64,000 nucleotides of DNA from Streptomyces sp. NBC_01294 (GCF_035917235.1 NZ_CP108423.1:2108001-2172000); one strand, 5' to 3'; shown: positions 28,229 to 37,566, counted from the stretch's first letter. The notes: generated from the sequence alone by a model not told the origin. Numbers and translations are program-made.

Positions 28229-29452
28229 TCAGATCTCGGCCAGAGCGGCGCGCAGGCCGTTGGCGAGCTCCTCGAACTCCTCGTCGGTGTAGGTCAGGGA
28301 CGGGACGAGCATGATGAAGTCGGTACCCGGCTGCACGATCAGACCGTGCCGGCGGGCTGCCGCGGTGAGCCCGTCGGAGGGCACGGACAGCTGGATACCG
28401 CGGAAGCAGCCGAGGCCGCGGGTTTCGACGACCAGCGGGTGGGAGGAGATCTCCTCCAGGAGGGCGTCCAGCTTCTGGGTGAGCTTCTGGGCCAGGGTGA
28501 CCGCGTCGAGGCGCTCCATCTCGGCGATGGTGGCGATGATGGCGGCGCAGCTGGTGGGCGAGCCGGCCTGGGTCTCACCGTGGAAGAGGACGGCGTCGGT
28601 GCGCTCGAACATCTCGCAGACGTCGTGGGAGACGACGATGGCGGAGGCGGCGCACGTGCCGTTGGTGAGGCCCTTGGACGTGATCATCACGTCGGGCTTG
28701 AAGGGCCAGTTCTGGGAGGCGAAGTAGCTGCCGGTGCGGCCGAAGCCGGTGGCGACCTCGTCGGCGACCACGAGGAACCCGTGCTGCGCGCGGAGCTCTT
28801 CCATGGCGCCCAGCAGCTCGTCGGAGACCGGGTGGGCACCGGTGCCGAGGACCGGTTCCAGGATCACGGCGGCGATCTTGTCGCCTTCCCTGGCCAGCAG
28901 CTCGACCAGTTCGGTGACGTCCTCGTGGCTGACGTGACGGACCTTGCTGCGGTCGACGCGGTAGACGTCCTGCCCCAGCGGCTGGCCGGTCAGGGCGAAG
29001 CTGCCGTAGGTCAGGCCGTGCCAGCTGTTCCTGAGGCCGACGACCACGTCGCGGTCCTCGTCGCCGCGCAGCGCCTGGTAGTGGCGGACCAGCTTCATCA
29101 TCACGTCGTTGGCGGCGCCACCGGAGGTGGAGAAGAGGACGCGGCCGAAGTGGCCGGGACCGCTGACGTCCAGCACCGCCCGGGCGGCCTGCTCGGCGAG
29201 ACGGTGGCCGCCGCGGAAGAGGGGCAGGTAGGAGGCGGTGTTCAGGCAATCCGTGATGGCCTCGGTCACGGCCTTGTTGCCGTAGCCGAGGTTGGCGTTC
29301 CACAGGCCGCTCATCACGTCGAGGGCGGAAGTGCCGTCGGCGAAGTGGACCCGGTTGCCTTCGCAGCCGATCCCGTGGACCTCGGGCCGCCCGTAGCGGC
29401 TGGGCTGGACGAGCGATTCCCACAGCGGGTAGCGGTCGGTGTTGACGGTCAT
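28229..29452 (-). CDS. Class III PLP-dependent aminotransferase
   Basis: This 407-residue enzyme has the class III features LDVMSGLWNANLGYGNKAV, LFSTSGGAANDVMMKLVRHY, RNSWHGLTYGSFALTG, LVVADEVATGFGRTGSYFASQNWPFKPDVMITSKGLTNG (PLP Asp and Schiff-base Lys) and FHGETQAGSPTSCAA. The family aminates aldehydes or ketones at chain ends. In this cluster it could convert an aldehyde made by the alditol-oxidase-like protein to an amine, as 6'-aminotransferases do in aminoglycoside pathways; that pairing is inference. The ATG at 29452 has GAGG five bases upstream. The MFS gene stop is 44 bases upstream. Confidence 0.9.
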   Translation of the reverse strand: MTVNTDRYPLWESLVQPSRYGRPEVHGIGCEGNRVHFADGTSALDVMSGLWNANLGYGNKAVTEAITDCLNTASYLPLFRGGHRLAEQAARAVLDVSGPGHFGRVLFSTSGGAANDVMMKLVRHYQALRGDEDRDVVVGLRNSWHGLTYGSFALTGQPLGQDVYRVDRSKVRHVSHEDVTELVELLAREGDKIAAVILEPVLGTGAHPVSDELLGAMEELRAQHGFLVVADEVATGFGRTGSYFASQNWPFKPDVMITSKGLTNGTCAASAIVVSHDVCEMFERTDAVLFHGETQAGSPTSCAAIIATIAEMERLDAVTLAQKLTQKLDALLEEISSHPLVVETRGLGCFRGIQLSVPSDGLTAAARRHGLIVQPGTDFIMLVPSLTYTDEEFEELANGLRAALAEI

Positions 29453-29496
29453 GCGAACCTCACAGTTGGTGGTGGTTGATGTCGGAAAAGTCTTTG

Positions 29497-30786
29497 TCAG
29501 CTCGTCTGTTCGGTGTGCTCCGCCGAGCGCAGGGACTTCCTGCCGACGAGCGCGAAGGCCAGCCATCCGATGACCGAGATCACCGCGATGGTCAAGATCG
29601 CGTTCCACAGGCCGATCCGTTCGCCCAGGATGCCGCTGATCAGCGCGCCGAGGGGGAAGGGGCCGTAGGTGAGCATGCGATAGGCGGCGGTCGCGCGGCC
29701 GATCACGTCGAGCGGGATCACCGACTGCCGGAAGGCGACGACGTGGACGTTGTAGATCGTCAGACCGAAGCCGTAGATGCCGAAGGCCAGAACGGCGAGC
29801 AGGAAGCTGGACCAGTCGGACCCGCCGGTCAACGCCAGGAGCAGTGGGGCGCTGGACGCCACGCCCATCGCCGCGACCAGGGTGGACGAGAAGCCGAGGC
29901 GGTCACCGAGCGGTTTGGCGGCCACCGCGCCCAGCAGGGAGCCGAGGGCGCCCAGGGCCAGGACGGTGCCGACCCCGCCGGCGTCCATGTCCAGTTCCTT
30001 GACCGCGTACACCAGGAACAGGGTCATGATGGCCTGCTCGCAGAAGTTGAACCAGCCCGCCTGGAAGGTGAGGACGCGCAGCACCCGGTGGCGCCAGAGC
30101 AGGCCGAAGCTGGTGAACACGTCGCTGAACCTGGGCCGGTTCGCCGCGGTGTCGCCGGTGCGGGCGGGCTCGCGGTGGCGGATGAGGTACAGGACCACGA
30201 AGGCGGCCAGGTAGGACGCGACGTTGGCGAGGATGGCGAACCAGGCGCCGAGGGACTTGGTCAGCAGGCCGCCGAGACCGGGCCCGCCGATCTGCGACAC
30301 CGAGTACGAGGCCTGGAGTTTGCTGTTGGCCTCGACCAGGTCGTCGTGCCGCACGATGGCCGGCAGGTACGCGATGTAGGCGACCTCGAAGACCGCGGTG
30401 CAGGCGCCCACCACGAAGGCGATCGCGCACAGCGCCGGAATGGACAGGGCGTCGGCGAAGTACAGCACGGGCACCATGGCCAGAGCGAGGGCCCGCCCGA
30501 GATTGGCGCCGAGGAGGATCCGGCGGCGGTCCCACGCGTCGATCAGCAGACCGGCCAGTGGCGTCACGCACAGGGCGGGCAGCAGCTGCATGCCGGACAC
30601 CAGGCCGACTTCCGAGGCGCCGGCGTCCATCACCCCGAGGACCAGCAGGGGCAGGGCGAGTTGGGTGACCTGGGCTCCGATCTGGGCGACGGTCTCGCCG
30701 GACCAGAGCTTCAGGAAGTCGTAGTTGCGCCACAGACCCCGGCGGGGCGCGGGTTCCGTCTTCGGCGCGGTTTCCATTTTCAGCAC
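29497..30786 (-). CDS. MFS transporter, DHA3-type exporter
   Basis: This ~429-residue protein has twelve predicted membrane segments of the major facilitator type. It opens with WRNYDFLKLWSGETVAQIGAQVTQLALPLLVLG and has the loop LLIDAWDRRRILLGANLGRALA, the DRxxRR-like signature between helices 2 and 3. It resembles DHA3/EntS-type exporters of antibiotics and siderophores and is a probable exporter for the cluster product. The GTG at 30786 is favoured by a GGGAGAAG site; an ATG at 30777 is an alternative. It is co-directional with the ATP-grasp genes upstream, separated by a possible hairpin. Confidence 0.85.
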   Translation of the reverse strand: MLKMETAPKTEPAPRRGLWRNYDFLKLWSGETVAQIGAQVTQLALPLLVLGVMDAGASEVGLVSGMQLLPALCVTPLAGLLIDAWDRRRILLGANLGRALALAMVPVLYFADALSIPALCAIAFVVGACTAVFEVAYIAYLPAIVRHDDLVEANSKLQASYSVSQIGGPGLGGLLTKSLGAWFAILANVASYLAAFVVLYLIRHREPARTGDTAANRPRFSDVFTSFGLLWRHRVLRVLTFQAGWFNFCEQAIMTLFLVYAVKELDMDAGGVGTVLALGALGSLLGAVAAKPLGDRLGFSSTLVAAMGVASSAPLLLALTGGSDWSSFLLAVLAFGIYGFGLTIYNVHVVAFRQSVIPLDVIGRATAAYRMLTYGPFPLGALISGILGERIGLWNAILTIAVISVIGWLAFALVGRKSLRSAEHTEQTS

Positions 30787-30811
30787 GTACTTCTTCTCCC
30801 CTGCTCGCCTG

Positions 30812-30843
30812 GGCCGGCTCCGCCGCTGCGGGTGGAGCCGGCC
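30812..30843 (-). terminator. Possible attenuator/terminator hairpin between ATP-grasp and MFS genes
   Basis: GGCCGGCTCC and its exact complement, separated by 12 bases, lie in the 67-base gap between two leftward genes. It could partially terminate the ATP-grasp transcript. Confidence 0.5.
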
Positions 30844-30853
30844 GAAGGCTTGG

Positions 30854-32041
30854 CTAGTCGTCGCCCTGGTAGATGGGGGCGCCGTTGTCCAAGAGGTGCA
30901 AGGCTTCGGCGACCCGCTCGCGCGAGCCGGCCAGTACCGCGTGCCCGTTGCGCCCTCCGATGCCGCGCGGGGCGTCGGTGACGGCGCCCTCGGGCTCGAA
31001 GTAGCAGAGCTCGTGCAGCACTTCGGAGAACGGCGGCACGATCGCGTCGTCCAGAGTCACCGGGTGCCGGAAGGGCGTCTCACCGTCACCGTTGAAGAAC
31101 CTGATGGCGGCGCGTTCCACCGCGGGCGCGTCCGGGGACGACGGGGTGCCGACGACCGCGCCGAGCTCCGCCAGATACAGGTTCCATCCGGTGGCCAGGG
31201 CCACCAGCCGCGGAATCTGGTCACCCGCGGGCCGTCCGGCGACCTCCATCAGCAGCGGACCGTCCGGCGTCATCCGGAACTCGGCGTGGGACACGCCGGC
31301 TTCCATGCCGAGGCCGTCGAGGACGCGGACGGTCTCGCGCTCCAGCTGCTCGCGGTCCGCGGCGGGCAGCACCGCCGGGGACACGTGGCCGACCTCCGCG
31401 AAGTACGGCGGCCTGCTCAGGTGCTTCTCGGTGACCGATATGATCTCGGTCTTTCCCGGGGCCCAGGTGACCGCTTCGACGCTGTACTCGGCGCCGGACA
31501 CGTAGCGGTCGACCGCCACCCGGCCGGTGCGCGCGGCGTCCATCGCGAAGGCGAAGGCCGCCGGCAGGTCGTCCGGGCCGGGCACGATCTTGACTCCGCC
31601 GCTGCCGCCGTAGTCGGTCGGCTTGACGACGGCCGGGTACCTGCCGTCGATCAGTCGCTCGCATGCGGCCAGGTCGTGCGCGACACCGAGCTGCGGGGTC
31701 GGAAGCCCGAGTTCCCGCAGGCGGGCGTGCATGACGCCCTTGTCCCGGAAGTGCCCTGCGGGCATACGGGTGGCCGGTACGCCGAGCTGCTCGGCGACTT
31801 CGCGGGCGAGGTCGGTGGACAGCTCCTCCCAGCACAGGACGGCGTCCCACTCGAAGTCGGCGGAGCGGGCGGCGGTCAGCATCGCCTCGGCGGAGAAACG
31901 GTCGCCGGCCCGCCACCAGTCCACCAGGCTTACGGGGATGCGGTGGGCGAGGTCGATGACCCCGACGAAGTGTCCGGCGTCGCGCAGGGAGCGCAGTCCG
32001 AACTCCTTCTTCTCCCCCAGCCCCGCGATCAGTACCCTCAC
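30854..32041 (-). CDS. ATP-grasp carboxylate-amine ligase 1
   Basis: This 395-residue protein has ATP-grasp signatures: the ATP-binding lysine and Gly-rich loop in YPAVVKPTDYGGSGGVKIV (near residue 140), and the metal-binding region LLMEVAGRPAGDQIPRLV (near 266), where the usual Glu-x-Asn is Glu-Val-Ala. This class couples an amino or other carboxylic acid to an amine through an acylphosphate, like L-amino-acid ligases and carnosine-type synthases. The substrate is unknown. Its GTG start (32041) overlaps the TGA of ligase 2 (GTGA), so the two are translationally coupled. It is the last of three consecutive ATP-grasp genes on this strand. Confidence 0.88.
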   Translation of the reverse strand: MRVLIAGLGEKKEFGLRSLRDAGHFVGVIDLAHRIPVSLVDWWRAGDRFSAEAMLTAARSADFEWDAVLCWEELSTDLAREVAEQLGVPATRMPAGHFRDKGVMHARLRELGLPTPQLGVAHDLAACERLIDGRYPAVVKPTDYGGSGGVKIVPGPDDLPAAFAFAMDAARTGRVAVDRYVSGAEYSVEAVTWAPGKTEIISVTEKHLSRPPYFAEVGHVSPAVLPAADREQLERETVRVLDGLGMEAGVSHAEFRMTPDGPLLMEVAGRPAGDQIPRLVALATGWNLYLAELGAVVGTPSSPDAPAVERAAIRFFNGDGETPFRHPVTLDDAIVPPFSEVLHELCYFEPEGAVTDAPRGIGGRNGHAVLAGSRERVAEALHLLDNGAPIYQGDD

Positions 32042-33237
32042 CGCCGCGCCTCCTCGAAGGTGGCCAGGGCCTTGTCGAGCTGGGCGAAGGCGCTGTCCGT
32101 CGAGCATCGCAGCAGGCCGGCGCCGTGCAGCTCGGTGATCCACTTCTTGGTGGCCCCCACCTCGGCCACGGTGACGATGACCTGCATGTGGTCGGTGTTG
32201 ACGAAGCACCGGTTGGTGGGCGTACGGGCGGTGACCGTCATGAGGTTGCTGCCCTCGGGCTCCGCCGGCAGCGGGTTGCCGGGGACCTCGGTGGACGGCA
32301 GCTCGATCGCGACCATGCGCTGTGTGACCGCGGGGAGCTGCTCGCCCGTGGCGACCGCGACGAAGACCGAGTGCGGGTCCGTGCCGGTGGCGACGGAGTC
32401 GAGGTCGGACAGGCCGCCCAGCCGGGCGTTGATCTCCAGCAGGCACAGGTCACCGTCGACCACCGCGAAGTCGATCTGCCACGGTCCGAACGGGACCATG
32501 TTCTGCTCGATGTCGAGGATCAGCCGTTCCAGGGAGGCGGCGGCGCGCTCGGGCAGCGCGAAGGGCATGGCCCGGGCCCGGAAGGAGGGGTCCAGTCCGG
32601 TGTCCAGGCTTCCCAGGGAGGCGACCGGCCAGCGCACGTGCGAGCCGCCGGAGCTGATCACCTCGACTCCGCATTCGAAGCCCTGCTGGAAGCGCTGCAC
32701 GATCACCGGCAGCCCCAGGTCGCCGGCCAGCATCGCGTCCAGGCCGGCCGCCGACTCCACGAAGAAGCGGCCGTCCCCCGCCTGCGACTGGGCCTCCTTC
32801 ACCACGACGGGGAAGCCCAGCCGGTCCACGGTCGCGCGGACCTGGCCGGCGTCGGTGCACACGGCGCCCTCCGGCACGGGCCAGCCTCGCGCGACCGCCG
32901 TCTCGTGCAGGGCCACCTTGTCGCAGGCGACCTCGGCGAACGCGGCCGGGTGCGCCAGGAAGTGACCGTCCCACTTGGCGACGGCCTCGCCGTACGCGAG
33001 GGGGAGCTGTTCCTGGCCATGGGCGTACGGGTTGGCGATCGCCACGTCCGCCCGCTCTTCGGCCAGGACCTCCAGGACGTCCGCGGCGGTCCAGTCGAGG
33101 CCGAGGCGCTTGACCTCGACGTCGAAGCCGTCGAAGTCCACCGCGGAATACACCACTACATCCGTGATGCCACGTGTTCGCAGCCCCGGAAGGATCCGGG
33201 CGAGTTTGTACTCGCCGAAAATGACCGCCTTCGCCAT
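32038..33237 (-). CDS. ATP-grasp carboxylate-amine ligase 2
   Basis: This 399-residue protein has the ATP-binding FPVVVKEAQSQAGDGRFFV (Lys near residue 147) and the Mg-binding LCLLEINARLGGLSDLDS (Glu-Ile-Asn near 268). The C-terminal ~100 residues (TVTARTPTNRCFVNTDHMQVIVTVAEVGATKKWITELH) look like a regulatory or oligomer domain. The start is taken as the ATG at 33237, with AGGGG seven bases upstream. An in-frame ATG at 33276 overlaps the TGA of ligase 3 as ATGA and would add 13 residues (MTQHDDSLDRGRQ); both are plausible. Confidence 0.88.
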   Translation of the reverse strand: MAKAVIFGEYKLARILPGLRTRGITDVVVYSAVDFDGFDVEVKRLGLDWTAADVLEVLAEERADVAIANPYAHGQEQLPLAYGEAVAKWDGHFLAHPAAFAEVACDKVALHETAVARGWPVPEGAVCTDAGQVRATVDRLGFPVVVKEAQSQAGDGRFFVESAAGLDAMLAGDLGLPVIVQRFQQGFECGVEVISSGGSHVRWPVASLGSLDTGLDPSFRARAMPFALPERAAASLERLILDIEQNMVPFGPWQIDFAVVDGDLCLLEINARLGGLSDLDSVATGTDPHSVFVAVATGEQLPAVTQRMVAIELPSTEVPGNPLPAEPEGSNLMTVTARTPTNRCFVNTDHMQVIVTVAEVGATKKWITELHGAGLLRCSTDSAFAQLDKALATFEEARR

Positions 33238-33272
33238 CTGTCTGCCCCTGTCCAAAGAATCGTCGTGCTGTG

Positions 33273-34508
33273 TCATTGGTTCTGGTCGACCAGCGAGGTG
33301 CCGGCGAGCGACACCTTGTCCGCCAGCGCCAGTAGTCGCTCGTCCACGTCGGGGACGGTGTCCCCGGTCGCGATCACGAAGCCCGCGCGGCCGAGGAACT
33401 GCCTCGGCGGCAGGCGGAGTTCGGTGCCTGGTTCGCTGACCCGCCGTACCTCGTGCACCCACGGCTCGTCGGTGAGCCCGGCCGGGACGTCGATGTCGTC
33501 GAACGTCATGTCCGACGCGGGGTAGAGGAAGCGGATGCCGACCAGGCGGTCCGGCTGCGGTATCGGCTCGGGTTCGCTGCCGGTGGCGACGGCGCCGAGG
33601 ACGCCGCCGATCGACAGGCCGGGGACCGCGATCTCGGCGAGGTGCGGGATGAGGTCGCCGCCGAGCCGGCCGTTGACCTCGACGACCTTGGGCCCGTCGG
33701 TGGTGAGCATCAGCTCGGTGTGGGTGACGGCCCGGTCGATGCCGAGGGCCTTGTTCGCGGCGATCACCACCTCGCGGACCGCGGCCTCGGTCTCGCCGTC
33801 GAGGACCTTGCCGACGACGTGCGCCACTTCTTCGAAGTACGGCGGGTAGCCGGTGCGCTTCGCCGAGATCGAGAAGGGCTCGACCCTGCCGTCGAGCACC
33901 CAGCTGTCCACGGCGATCTCCGGACCGGCCAGGAACTCCTCGACGAGGACCAGTCCGTCCTCGATGGACGGGTTCTCCGCGTCGCGGACGAGGGCGAACG
34001 TCTCGCGCAGTTCGGCCTCGGAACGGACGATCCGGACCGCGATGCTCGCGGCCTGGCCGCGGGGCTTGAGCACCACGGGGTAGCCGATGGCGTCGGCCGC
34101 GGCCACCGCCTCGGTGACGGAGCCCGCGAGGTCGTACCGTGCCGACGCGACGCCCGTCGCCCGGAAGCGCTCGCGCTGTCGCGCCTTGTCGCGGCACGCC
34201 CGTGCCGCCTCGACCGGCATGGTCGCCACGCCGAGAGCGGCGCCGACCTCCGCGGCCACGCGGACCTGCATTTCGTCCCAGGTGAGCACGCCGGCCACCT
34301 CATGGACCGCGGCGAGCTCCTTGGCCGCGGCCAGCACCTGCGCCCGGTCCTTCAGCTCGACCTCGCGGTGGTCGGCCACGTACGGCGACTGCCAGGCCAG
34401 CGGGGTCTGGGCGATCAGCAGGACGCGGTGGCGCTCGGCCAGACCGCGCAGTGCGTACTCGCGGAAGTGCTGGTCTCCGGAGCCGATGACCAGGATGTTC
34501 TCGCTCAT
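33273..34508 (-). CDS. ATP-grasp carboxylate-amine ligase 3
   Basis: This 411-residue protein shows the best-conserved ATP-grasp pattern of the leftward set: YPVVLKPRGQAASIAVRIV (Lys near residue 148), substrate loop FSISAKRTGYPPYFEEVAHVVG and KVVEVNGRLGGDLIPHLAEIA (Glu-x-Asn near 277). The last two resemble dipeptide-forming L-amino-acid ligases. The N-terminal IGSGDQHFREYALRGLAERHRVLLI is the expected Rossmann-like domain. The ATG follows a GGGGGA site. It lies 16 bases after the 2OG-oxygenase stop and starts the run of coupled ligase genes. Confidence 0.9.
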   Translation of the reverse strand: MSENILVIGSGDQHFREYALRGLAERHRVLLIAQTPLAWQSPYVADHREVELKDRAQVLAAAKELAAVHEVAGVLTWDEMQVRVAAEVGAALGVATMPVEAARACRDKARQRERFRATGVASARYDLAGSVTEAVAAADAIGYPVVLKPRGQAASIAVRIVRSEAELRETFALVRDAENPSIEDGLVLVEEFLAGPEIAVDSWVLDGRVEPFSISAKRTGYPPYFEEVAHVVGKVLDGETEAAVREVVIAANKALGIDRAVTHTELMLTTDGPKVVEVNGRLGGDLIPHLAEIAVPGLSIGGVLGAVATGSEPEPIPQPDRLVGIRFLYPASDMTFDDIDVPAGLTDEPWVHEVRRVSEPGTELRLPPRQFLGRAGFVIATGDTVPDVDERLLALADKVSLAGTSLVDQNQ

Positions 34509-34524
34509 GTCCGTCCCCCGAACG

Positions 34525-35334
34525 TCAGATCCACGAGACGGCTTCGGTGAGCTCGTCGTCGTAGAAGCCGAAGAAGAAGCCCATGGTGATCCGGTCGGAA
34601 CCGGTGACCTGCTCGATGGAGTGGTAGTAGGTGGGGTTGAGCAGGTAGACGTCCCCGGCTCGCGGCTTGAACTCGTGGGCCGGAGCGTCGCCCGTCACCG
34701 CCTCGTCGTAGCCGAGGCCGCCGACGATCTTGTACTCGTTGTCTTCCCCGGACCAGCGCTTGCGGTGGATGCGCAGTTCGCCGCCGTCCTCGCACTCCTG
34801 GATGCACACCACGCAGCTGAGCTGGTGGCGCAGTTCGGCCAGGGCCAGTCCGGTGCCCGCGGCGTCGCGCATGATGTTGTCGTTGTGCAGCGGGGTGCGG
34901 ATGTTGTCCGCGTAGATCCGTACGTTCTGCTGCGAGTAGCTGCGGCCGTCGGCTTCGGACTCGGTGTCGAACCGCTTCAGGTCCAGCACTTCGGCCAGGC
35001 GTTGACGGGTCCGCGCGCCGAGGTCGACGCCGATGGACTCGGTGAACTCGTTGGCTTTGAGCGCCTCGGCGAAGTACGTGTCCGGATCGTCCAGGTGCTT
35101 GGCCAGGTAGGGGCCGATGGTGGTCAGGCTGCCGTTGCTGTACTGCGTGGTGGACGCCTGGCCGAAGACCGGCGCCAGCCGCTCCCGGTTCGCGTCGAAC
35201 ACGGACTCGGGCAGCAGATTGCGCAGCACCACCACGGCCACCGTGCCGTCGACCAAGCGCCTGACCAGGTCCGCTCCGTCGATGTTCTTGTCGCGATCGA
35301 CGTCGATGACGATGCGACCCCATTGCTCAGTCAC
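34525..35334 (-). CDS. 2-oxoglutarate/Fe(II)-dependent oxygenase
   Basis: This 269-residue protein has a plausible facial triad, HxD in RTPLHNDNIMRD and a distal His in LNPTYYHSIEQV, followed by an Arg (SDRITMGFF) that can bind 2-oxoglutarate. The body has jelly-roll features (VCIQECEDGGELRIHRKRW, FKPRAGDVYLLNP). It may hydroxylate or desaturate an amino acid or the cyclitol before or after ligation; substrate unknown. The GTG start at 35334 lies eight bases after AGGAGG, which decides the start against a long upstream open frame. It is the first gene of the leftward ligase operon and is divergent from the 2-deoxy-scyllo-inosose synthase gene. Confidence 0.82.
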   Translation of the reverse strand: MTEQWGRIVIDVDRDKNIDGADLVRRLVDGTVAVVVLRNLLPESVFDANRERLAPVFGQASTTQYSNGSLTTIGPYLAKHLDDPDTYFAEALKANEFTESIGVDLGARTRQRLAEVLDLKRFDTESEADGRSYSQQNVRIYADNIRTPLHNDNIMRDAAGTGLALAELRHQLSCVVCIQECEDGGELRIHRKRWSGEDNEYKIVGGLGYDEAVTGDAPAHEFKPRAGDVYLLNPTYYHSIEQVTGSDRITMGFFFGFYDDELTEAVSWI

Positions 35335-35395
35335 CCTAAATACCTCCTGCCGATGTGGCTCATCAGGCGGCGCGATCCCCGTCCCGGACACAACA

Positions 35396-35421
35396 TTGCC
35401 ATGGTTGCCAAATCTTGGCAA
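35396..35421. promoter_or_regulatory. TTGCCAA operator with perfect inverted repeat (leftward operon side)
   Basis: TTGCCAAATCTTGGCAA (35405-35421) is a perfect 7-3-7 inverted repeat, preceded nine bases earlier by TTGCCA (35396-35401). It lies 60-90 bases before the 2OG-oxygenase start and uses the same half-site as the regulator gene's own control region. It is the clearest dyad of the motif in the window. Confidence 0.75.
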
Positions 35422-35550
35422 GTGATCGGTCCCAGCCATCAAAAGGCCCTCCACCTGCATAAATGAGCCCGCGCACGCGTAGGTAGGGCCCACTGGGGCC
35501 GAAATGCGAGGTGGGGCGCATCGATGCGCACGCCCGGCCATGACTTGATG
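35422..35550. promoter_or_regulatory. Spacer of the central divergent control region
   Basis: The divergent gap 35335-35693 has no gene. Between the two TTGCCAA clusters the only structure I see is a 14-base palindrome, GCGCATCGATGCGC at 35516-35529. Its role is unknown. Confidence 0.4.
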
Positions 35551-35577
35551 TTGCCAAGCATTGCCAGTGGTTGCTAC
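35551..35577 (+). promoter_or_regulatory. Three TTGCC direct repeats overlapping a probable promoter of the rightward operon
   Basis: TTGCCAA (35551), TTGCCAG (35561) and TTGCTAC (35571) repeat with an exact 10-base period, one helical turn. The first TTGCCA can serve as a -35 box with TACGGT at 35574-35579 as -10, 17 bases away, so the regulator would sit on or beside the polymerase site. The operon's first gene starts at 35694. Confidence 0.7.
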
Positions 35578-35693
35578 GGTCGGCGCCACCAGCCGGGAGA
35601 TGGCGTGCCATCCGGCGACGACCGGCCGCGGCCGCACCCAGAGCGAGTTGCTCAGCCGCCCAACGCAAGCTCGAACCAGTGAATGGGGAAGTT

Positions 35694-36845
35694 GTGTCTC
35701 TGTTGGCCGAAGTTATGACCGTGAACGAGCGCGAAATCCGCTTCGGCGGCGTGCGCTACGGGTTTTCCGTCGGACACGGTCCGACGTCACTGCGCGCCCT
35801 GACGCGCAAACTGGAGGGCCTCGACGCCGACCGGTTCGTGATCATCGCCGACACCGGCCTGTCCGGGGAGCAGATCGACGAGATCGCCCGGTGCGCCGGC
35901 GAGGTCGCGCCCACCACCGTGCTGCCCGTCACGGCGGACGAGAAGGCCAAGAGCCTCGACGTGGTCAACTCCCTCGCCGAGCAGCTGATCCCGACCGGGG
36001 TCACGCGGCGCTCCGTCATCATCGCGCTGGGCGGCGGCCTGGTCGGCAACATGGCGGGCCTGCTCAGCGCTCTGGTCTTCCGGGGCCTGCGCCTCGTGCA
36101 CATCCCGACCACGCTGCTGGCCATGTCCGACTCGGTGCTCTCGCTGAAGCAGGCGGTCAACTCCAGCGTCGGCAAGAACCACCTGGGCACCTTCCATGCC
36201 CCGGTCTTCGTGTGGAACCACCTGGACTTCCTGGACACGCTGCCGGCGGACGAGATCCGCTCGGCGCTCTGCGAAATGATCAAGAACGTGCTGGGCATCG
36301 TGCCGGACCGGTACGCGGCCGTGGCCGCCCGGCTGCGCGCCGACGCGCAGTACACCCCGGAGGACATCGCCTGGTTCATCGACCTGTGCGTGGACGCGAA
36401 GTCCGCCGTGATGCGCGACGACCTGCACGAGCGCGGCGACGCCCTCGTCCTGGAGTACGGCCACACCATCGGCCACGCGGCCGAGCTGCTCACCGGCGGC
36501 GAGCTGCGCCACGGCTACGCCATCGGCCTCGGCATGCTCGCGGCCGCCCGGATCGCACGCGAACTGGGCCTGCTGACCGCGCAGGAAGAGGCCGCGCACC
36601 GCGACCTGCTCGTCCTCAACGGCGCGCCCACCGTGCTGCCCGCCGGGGTGACCCTGGAGGGCGTGCTGCGCACCATCTCGCTCGACAACAAGCGCGGCTA
36701 TGTCAAGGGGACCGCGGGCACCCGCGACCTCATCCTGCTGGAGGGGCTCGGCCAGCCGCACCGCCCGGCCGGTGCCCAGATCACGCAGGTGCCCGAGGCC
36801 GTCGTCCGCCTCGGCATCGAGTCCATCACCGCCGAGGTGGCGTGA
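35694..36845 (+). CDS. 2-deoxy-scyllo-inosose synthase (sugar-phosphate cyclase)
   Basis: This 383-residue dehydroquinate-synthase-like cyclase converts glucose 6-phosphate to 2-deoxy-scyllo-inosose, the first step to 2-deoxystreptamine. It has the 2-DOI-synthase versions of the family motifs: IALGGGLVGNMAGLLSALVFRG, IPTTLLAMSDSVLSLKQAVN, SVGKNHLGTFHAP, then ALCEMIKN, EYGHTIGHAAEL and LRHGYAIG, whose Glu and two His are the metal ligands, and LDNKRGYVKG. SDSVLSLKQAVN with NKRGY separates it from dehydroquinate synthases (VDASVGGK) and valiolone synthases. The GTG start follows GGGGAAG; an ATG at 35715 is an alternative. Its stop overlaps the cupin start (TGATG). Confidence 0.88.
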   Translation: MSLLAEVMTVNEREIRFGGVRYGFSVGHGPTSLRALTRKLEGLDADRFVIIADTGLSGEQIDEIARCAGEVAPTTVLPVTADEKAKSLDVVNSLAEQLIPTGVTRRSVIIALGGGLVGNMAGLLSALVFRGLRLVHIPTTLLAMSDSVLSLKQAVNSSVGKNHLGTFHAPVFVWNHLDFLDTLPADEIRSALCEMIKNVLGIVPDRYAAVAARLRADAQYTPEDIAWFIDLCVDAKSAVMRDDLHERGDALVLEYGHTIGHAAELLTGGELRHGYAIGLGMLAAARIARELGLLTAQEEAAHRDLLVLNGAPTVLPAGVTLEGVLRTISLDNKRGYVKGTAGTRDLILLEGLGQPHRPAGAQITQVPEAVVRLGIESITAEVA

Positions 36846-37566
36846 TGGCGACGATCGTCCGCGGCGAGCGGTCCCCGTTCGGCCCGATCATCAACGACAT
36901 CAGCGGTCTGGCGACGACCCACCGCCAGGTCGGCGGCGAGGGCGTGTGCCGGTGGAAGATGCTGATGAACGGCATGCACCTGGAAGGCGAGTGGAACTGC
37001 GTCGAGTACGTGGTCCTCACTCCCGGCGCCGGCGTCGGTGAGCACGTGCACATGCGCACCGAGGAGATCTACTACATCGTCCGCGGCCAGGCCGTCGTCA
37101 CCATGAACGACGTCGAGCTGCACGCGGGCCCCGGAGACCTGATCACGACACCGATCGGGGCGGCGCACTCCATCGCCAACCGCACCGACGAGGAGATGCA
37201 CTTCTTCGTCATCGAGGTGTTCCCGGGCGAGGGACCGGCGGCCGAGCCGGCCCAGCTGAACGTGCCGGCCCGGCTGCCCGACGCCGACGGCGTGCGCCGC
37301 GCGACCGTCGACCTGCACCCGTACTTCACCGGTGCCTGGCACTCCTTCACCCTGTTGGACATCCCGGGCGGCGATACCGTCACCGAGGAGGCGCAGGCCG
37401 ACCACGCCCAGGTGCTCCACCTGCTGGATGGCAGCGCCGAGTTCGAGGTGAACGGTGGACGGCACGAGGGCGGGGCCGGGCTTTCGCTCGCGATCCCGCC
37501 CCACACCCCCTGGACGGTGCGCTCGGCCGGACCGGTCTCGCTGATCAGCACCCGGGTGGCGGTCTG

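Noticed and set aside
28229..29452. Daptide-type aminotransferase acting on a ribosomal peptide
   Set aside because: No daptide precursor, oxidative decarboxylase or methyltransferase is nearby, and the cyclitol genes explain an aminotransferase better.
26345..34508. Graspetide (ATP-grasp-cyclised peptide) hypothesis linking the repeat peptide to the ligases
   Set aside because: The precursor has a classical Sec-type signal peptide, only a few Ser/Thr and no Lys in its repeats, and the ATP-grasp proteins look like free-amine ligases with amino-acid-ligase substrate loops. A regulatory role for the peptide fits the divergent arrangement better.
35694..36845. Dehydroquinate synthase or 2-epi-5-epi-valiolone synthase as alternative identity of the cyclase
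   Set aside because: SDSVLSLKQAVN, GKNHLGTFHAP and DNKRGY match 2-deoxy-scyllo-inosose synthases; the VDASVGGKTG motif of dehydroquinate synthases is absent.
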